From: Gymnodinialimonas sp. 57CJ19
Lineage (GTDB): Bacteria; Pseudomonadota; Alphaproteobacteria; Rhodobacterales; Rhodobacteraceae
Direction: 5' to 3'
NCBI RefSeq assembly: GCF_038396845.1
Contig: NZ_CP151587.1
Span: 3,694,001-3,758,000 of the forward strand
Length of the DNA stretch: 64,000 nucleotides
The position numbers were made by a program, and so were the translations under genes. Below, piece by piece: positions 61,162 through 64,000 of the stretch (the first letter of the stretch is position 1; the number at the start of each line of letters is the position of its first letter). A model generated the notes under the pieces. The model did not search any database and was not told where the DNA came from. It saw only the letters and a list, made by a program, of their open reading frames with translations.

Positions 61162-62160
61162 TTGTCAGCTCACCCGCCCCTGTTTCGTTTCCAGACCTAC
61201 TCCTCCCAAGCGCTGCGCGTCAGTTCCGGGGCGAATATGGGCGACGGCATCGGGCTGGAGGATGACGCGCTTCCCGGCGACATCTACCGCCTTGCATCGG
61301 GGTATCCCGCTGAAAAGCTGGCGATTTCAGATGCAGGCGAAGGGGGGCAGCCCTGTGTGGCCGATGGGTCCGCTGTGGGACAGCCCGGCGACGGGCTCGC
61401 GATTTCGGCTTGCCACATGCTGATGGGCCCCTCGGGCGAAGTGGTGGAGGTCCTGATCCTGACCCTGCATTCGGGCGATGCCGAGGAATTGCACATCCTA
61501 CCGCTTTCCACGCTGAAACCCGATACCGAATATGAGCTTGTCGGCACCGAAGTCGCCTCTGCGCCCGAGCGTTTTGCCGATATCGCCAGCGTCAGCTTTT
61601 TGGCGGGCACTCACCTGACGCTGGCCAATGGCAAGCAAATCCCGGTGGAGCATCTGAGCGTCGGCGACGTGCTGCTGACGCGCGAAAACGGGCCGCAACC
61701 GGTGCGATGGATCGGCTTTCAGACCCGCCGCGCGGTGGGGGCGGCGGCGCCTGTACGTATTGCGGAAGGCACGCTGAACACCTCGCGCGATTTGCGTCTG
61801 TCACCGCAACACCGCCTGTTCATCTGGCAACGCCGCGATGAATTGGGCACGGGGCGGGCCGAGGTCATGGTGAAGGCGGAACTGCTGGTGAACGGCGATA
61901 CCGTCGTGCGCGAAGAAGGTGGCCACGTGGATAGCTACCAGATTGTCTTTGATGGCCATGAAATCATCTACGCAGAAGGCATCGCCGTGGAATCTCTGCT
62001 TGTGACGGGCCAGACCCGCGCGCTTTTGCCGGAGGACATGGCCCTGACCGGATCGTCCGAAGCCGCCGCCAGCGCCGCCGCTATGGAGATCGGCGACGAC
62101 GCGGGCGAAGATGTGGTGGAGCGCCTGTCGCGCGCGTCCAAAGGCCGAAGCGAGGGCTAA
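61162..62160 (+). CDS. Hint (hedgehog/intein)-domain protein, Roseobacter type
   Basis: The protein has 332 residues if started at the TTG, which has AAGGA at 8 bases; ATG at 61237 is the alternative. The N-terminal about 140 residues resemble the accessory part of Hint_2 proteins (LHSGDAEELHILPLSTLKPD and TEYELVG). The Hint_2 domain begins near 143: VSFLAGTHLTLANGKQIPVE, VGDVLLTRENGPQPVRWIG, then LNTSRDLRLSPQHRLFIW and GHEIIYAEGIAVESLL. The first residue of Hint domains is usually Cys; here it is Ser145. Self-cleavage or ligation is therefore uncertain. It converges with the SnoaL-like gene 3 bases away. Confidence 0.8.
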   Translation: MSAHPPLFRFQTYSSQALRVSSGANMGDGIGLEDDALPGDIYRLASGYPAEKLAISDAGEGGQPCVADGSAVGQPGDGLAISACHMLMGPSGEVVEVLILTLHSGDAEELHILPLSTLKPDTEYELVGTEVASAPERFADIASVSFLAGTHLTLANGKQIPVEHLSVGDVLLTRENGPQPVRWIGFQTRRAVGAAAPVRIAEGTLNTSRDLRLSPQHRLFIWQRRDELGTGRAEVMVKAELLVNGDTVVREEGGHVDSYQIVFDGHEIIYAEGIAVESLLVTGQTRALLPEDMALTGSSEAAASAAAMEIGDDAGEDVVERLSRASKGRSEG

Positions 62161-62163
62161 GGC

Positions 62164-62532
62164 CTACTCAGAAGCGAAGAACTCTTCACGGATGATCTTG
62201 CCATTCTCGACCGTGTAAATCGCGACTTCGTTCATTTTGGATCGTTCCCCACTGGCCTTGTGGGTGGCGTCGATCATGAAGGTAACGGCGAACTTGTCAT
62301 CGCCGTGCAGATACGGGCCACTTACGTCACCACCGTGAACCTCGAAGTTTTCAGCCCACCAGGCGTGTTTGCCGCGGATACCGTCAACGCCCTTGGTCTC
62401 GCGCCCCATGCCTGAGAAATCCGCAGCCTCCACAGACACCGCGTCAGGATGATAATGGTCGTCCAAAAGTGCCGCTTCGCCTTGGGTGCGGCATGCTTCG
62501 ACCAAGGTATTTGCTATCGTTTTAATATCCAT
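62164..62532 (-). CDS. SnoaL-like (NTF2-fold) protein
   Basis: A 122-residue small NTF2-like protein. Recognisable stretches are TLVEACRTQGEAALLDDHYHPDAV, KGVDGIRGKHAWWAENFEVHG, GPYLHGDDKFAVTFMIDATHK, and VAIYTVENGKIIREEFF. Such proteins act as isomerases, hydrolases or binding proteins; no catalytic role can be named. It is divergent from the small secreted-protein gene, with a gap of 195 bases in which I see no further gene. Confidence 0.8.
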   Translation of the reverse strand: MDIKTIANTLVEACRTQGEAALLDDHYHPDAVSVEAADFSGMGRETKGVDGIRGKHAWWAENFEVHGGDVSGPYLHGDDKFAVTFMIDATHKASGERSKMNEVAIYTVENGKIIREEFFASE

Positions 62533-62727
62533 CGGTTAACTCCCCCTAAATATGTTCCTGTAATGTTCGCACCATGCCACGAAACTCGCGTTTTGTCATC
62601 TGTCTCCACGGCGGGCACGTCGGCGGGGCTTTGCTGACTATTGCGGATATCCCCCCTGTCTTGGGCCGTCGCAGCCCTGCAAGCTGTGGGTGGGAAATGG
62701 GATCATCGACACCAAGGAGTATTACCG

Positions 62728-63036
62728 ATGACCCGACTGATGAAACTGACCTGCGCAGCGCTTGTGCTGCTGACGCCCATGACCGCGTCTGCCCAGTACG
62801 TGCCAGTGCAGAACTATGAGTTTCGCCCCAACATTCGCGTGCAAGAGCCGCCGCGTTTGATCGAGATGGAAGTCCCCTCTCCCGCGCCCGGCCTGCGTGC
62901 GGCATCTGCGGCCGGCGCAACTGCCGGAGATAACTCCGACTTCTGCGGCAACGGCGAAATGTTCTATTGGTACGAAGAAGATGCCGACGGAAACGAGATC
63001 GACGGCACACGCCAATATGGCTGTGATTACGATTGA
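62728..63036 (+). CDS. Small secreted protein, 102 residues
   Basis: ATG 62728 has AAGGAG at 8 bases. The signal peptide MTRLMKLTCAALVLLTPMTASA is followed by Gln. The mature part has a Pro-rich start (QNYEFRPNIRVQEPPRLIEM), an Ala/Gly stretch, and a C-terminal acidic and aromatic tail with two cysteines (SDFCGNGEMFYWYEEDADG and RQYGCDYD). I do not recognise the family. It probably has one disulphide and acts in the periplasm or outside. prfC starts 49 bases downstream. Confidence 0.75.
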   Translation: MTRLMKLTCAALVLLTPMTASAQYVPVQNYEFRPNIRVQEPPRLIEMEVPSPAPGLRAASAAGATAGDNSDFCGNGEMFYWYEEDADGNEIDGTRQYGCDYD

Positions 63037-63085
63037 CGCATGATGGCGATTGTCCCTGCCGCCCGCGCCCAATATATGCGGGGGC

Positions 63086-64000
63086 ATGTTGGACAATCGC
63101 CCCACCCTGCCCCCGGAAATCGCACGTCGCCGCACGTTCGCGATCATCTCGCACCCTGACGCCGGTAAAACGACGCTGACCGAGAAGTTCCTTCTCTATG
63201 GGGGCGCGATCCAGATGGCCGGCCAAGTCCGTGCCAAAGGCGAGGCGCGGCGCACGCGCTCGGACTTCATGCAGATGGAGAAGGACCGGGGCATCTCTGT
63301 CTCGGCTTCGGCCATGTCGTTCGACTTCCAGACGCCCGAGGTGAACTTCCGCTTCAATCTGGTGGATACGCCCGGCCACAGCGACTTCTCGGAAGATACC
63401 TACCGCACGCTGACCGCCGTGGACGCCGCGATCATGGTCATCGACGGCGCCAAGGGCGTGGAGAGCCAGACGCAGAAGCTGTTCGAGGTCTGCCGTATGC
63501 GCGACCTGCCGATCCTGACCTTCTGTAACAAGATGGACCGCGAAAGCCGCGACACGTTCGAGATCATTGACGAAATTCAGGAAAACCTTGCCATCGACGT
63601 GACGCCTGCTTCGTGGCCGATCGGCGTGGGGCGCGATTTTCTTGGCTGTTATGACCTGCTGCACGACCGTCTGGAACTGATGGACCGGGCGGACCGCAAC
63701 AAGGTGGCGGAATCCGTGAAACTTCAAGGTCTGGACGATCCGGCGCTGGCCGATCACGTGCCCGCCGAGTTGCTGGAGAAGCTGCGCGAAGAGGTCGAGA
63801 TGGCGCGCGAATTGCTGCCTGCGATGGACATCGCCGCGTTCCAGGAGGGCTCGCTGACGCCGATCTGGTTCGGCTCTGCAATGAACTCGTTCGGGGTGAA
63901 GGAACTGATGGACGGCATCGCCGAATACGGCCCCGAGCCGCAGGTGCAGAACGCCGACCCGCGCCAGGTCTCGCCGGATGAGAAGAAGGTCACGGGCTTC
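63086..64000 (+). CDS. prfC: Peptide chain release factor 3, 3' end cut by window edge
   Basis: RF3 is the GTPase that recycles RF1/RF2 after termination. 305 codons are present of a protein that is usually about 530 residues. Seen: SHPDAGKTTLTEKFLLYGGA (G1), the switch region MEKDRGISVSASAMSFDF, DTPGHSDFSEDTYRTLTAVD (G3) and FCNKMDRESRD (G4). It starts MLDNRPTLPPEIARRRTFAI. The frame is open to the last base of the window. Confidence 0.96.
   Translation, partial: MLDNRPTLPPEIARRRTFAIISHPDAGKTTLTEKFLLYGGAIQMAGQVRAKGEARRTRSDFMQMEKDRGISVSASAMSFDFQTPEVNFRFNLVDTPGHSDFSEDTYRTLTAVDAAIMVIDGAKGVESQTQKLFEVCRMRDLPILTFCNKMDRESRDTFEIIDEIQENLAIDVTPASWPIGVGRDFLGCYDLLHDRLELMDRADRNKVAESVKLQGLDDPALADHVPAELLEKLREEVEMARELLPAMDIAAFQEGSLTPIWFGSAMNSFGVKELMDGIAEYGPEPQVQNADPRQVSPDEKKVTGF

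Overview
The window is a gene-dense, high-GC chromosomal segment of an alphaproteobacterium, most likely of the Rhodobacteraceae / Roseobacter group. The pointers are a TAXI-type TRAP system, a Hint-domain protein, a DUF1127 protein, a ctaD-DUF2244 neighbourhood, type A RNase P RNA, TatABC followed by a DUF815 ATPase, and an ftsY-ispZ cluster. No species can be named from the sequence alone. Except for one decayed IS6-family remnant it reads as stable core chromosome with two catabolic operons at the left end.

Layout. 1-10945: a sialic-acid operon on the minus strand: a peptide-type ABC importer of SatABCD architecture (binding protein, permease, permease-ATPase fusion, ATPase), then nanA-like aldolase, nanM, nanE, nanK and nagB (cut by the window edge). 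A divergent FadR-type GntR regulator sits upstream, with a candidate promoter and operator between them. 10930-11175: transposase remnant. 11261-16740: a TAXI TRAP transporter with a split AtuA/DUF1446 pair and a divergent LysR regulator. 16934-17020: tRNA-Leu(GAG). 17187-25852: envelope and regulatory genes, lipB, exoD, cytochrome c oxidase subunit I (ctaD) followed at once by a 154-residue ctaD-like mini-gene, DUF2244, a membrane AraC regulator and a tiny secreted peptide. 25971-36537: yqeY, carA, a glycosyltransferase with an MshEN-like N-terminus, a GntR regulator, a HAD hydrolase, a UbiH-like monooxygenase, a class V aminotransferase with two Lrp/AsnC regulators, divergent ilvC, and a GNAT protein. 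36534-47957: transporters, a CAP lipoprotein, an 8-oxoguanine-deaminase-like enzyme, an inositol-phosphatase-family enzyme, quinone reductase, LysR, DUF1127, Bax-inhibitor-1 family protein, ChrA, rpmG, gatC-gatA. 48004-55000: lipoprotein, amidase, rnpB, tadA, rluB, ispZ, EamA, a secreted protein, ftsY. 55067-64000: AlkB-like hydroxylase, DUF815, tatCBA, an orphan ABC ATPase, an atypical SDR, a Hint protein, a SnoaL-like protein, a small secreted protein and prfC (cut by the right edge).

How the parts fit. The first 10 kb would bind and import sialic acid, interconvert its anomers, cleave it to ManNAc and pyruvate, phosphorylate ManNAc, epimerise it to GlcNAc-6-P and (with a deacetylase expected outside the window) deaminate it to fructose-6-P. 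The second operon imports an unknown small acid and passes it to an AtuA-type protein. The rest is mostly housekeeping.

The observation I would chase first is the CtaD-derived mini-gene 8 bases downstream of ctaD. It keeps the magnesium-site His-Asp and the heme a3 histidine but has lost the heme a histidine. Other items worth testing are a NanM with no visible signal peptide, a NanK lacking most zinc ligands, the split AtuA, the MshEN-glycosyltransferase fusion, and enzymes with swapped key residues (an SDR with Ser/Arg for Tyr/Lys, a Hint domain with Ser for Cys).
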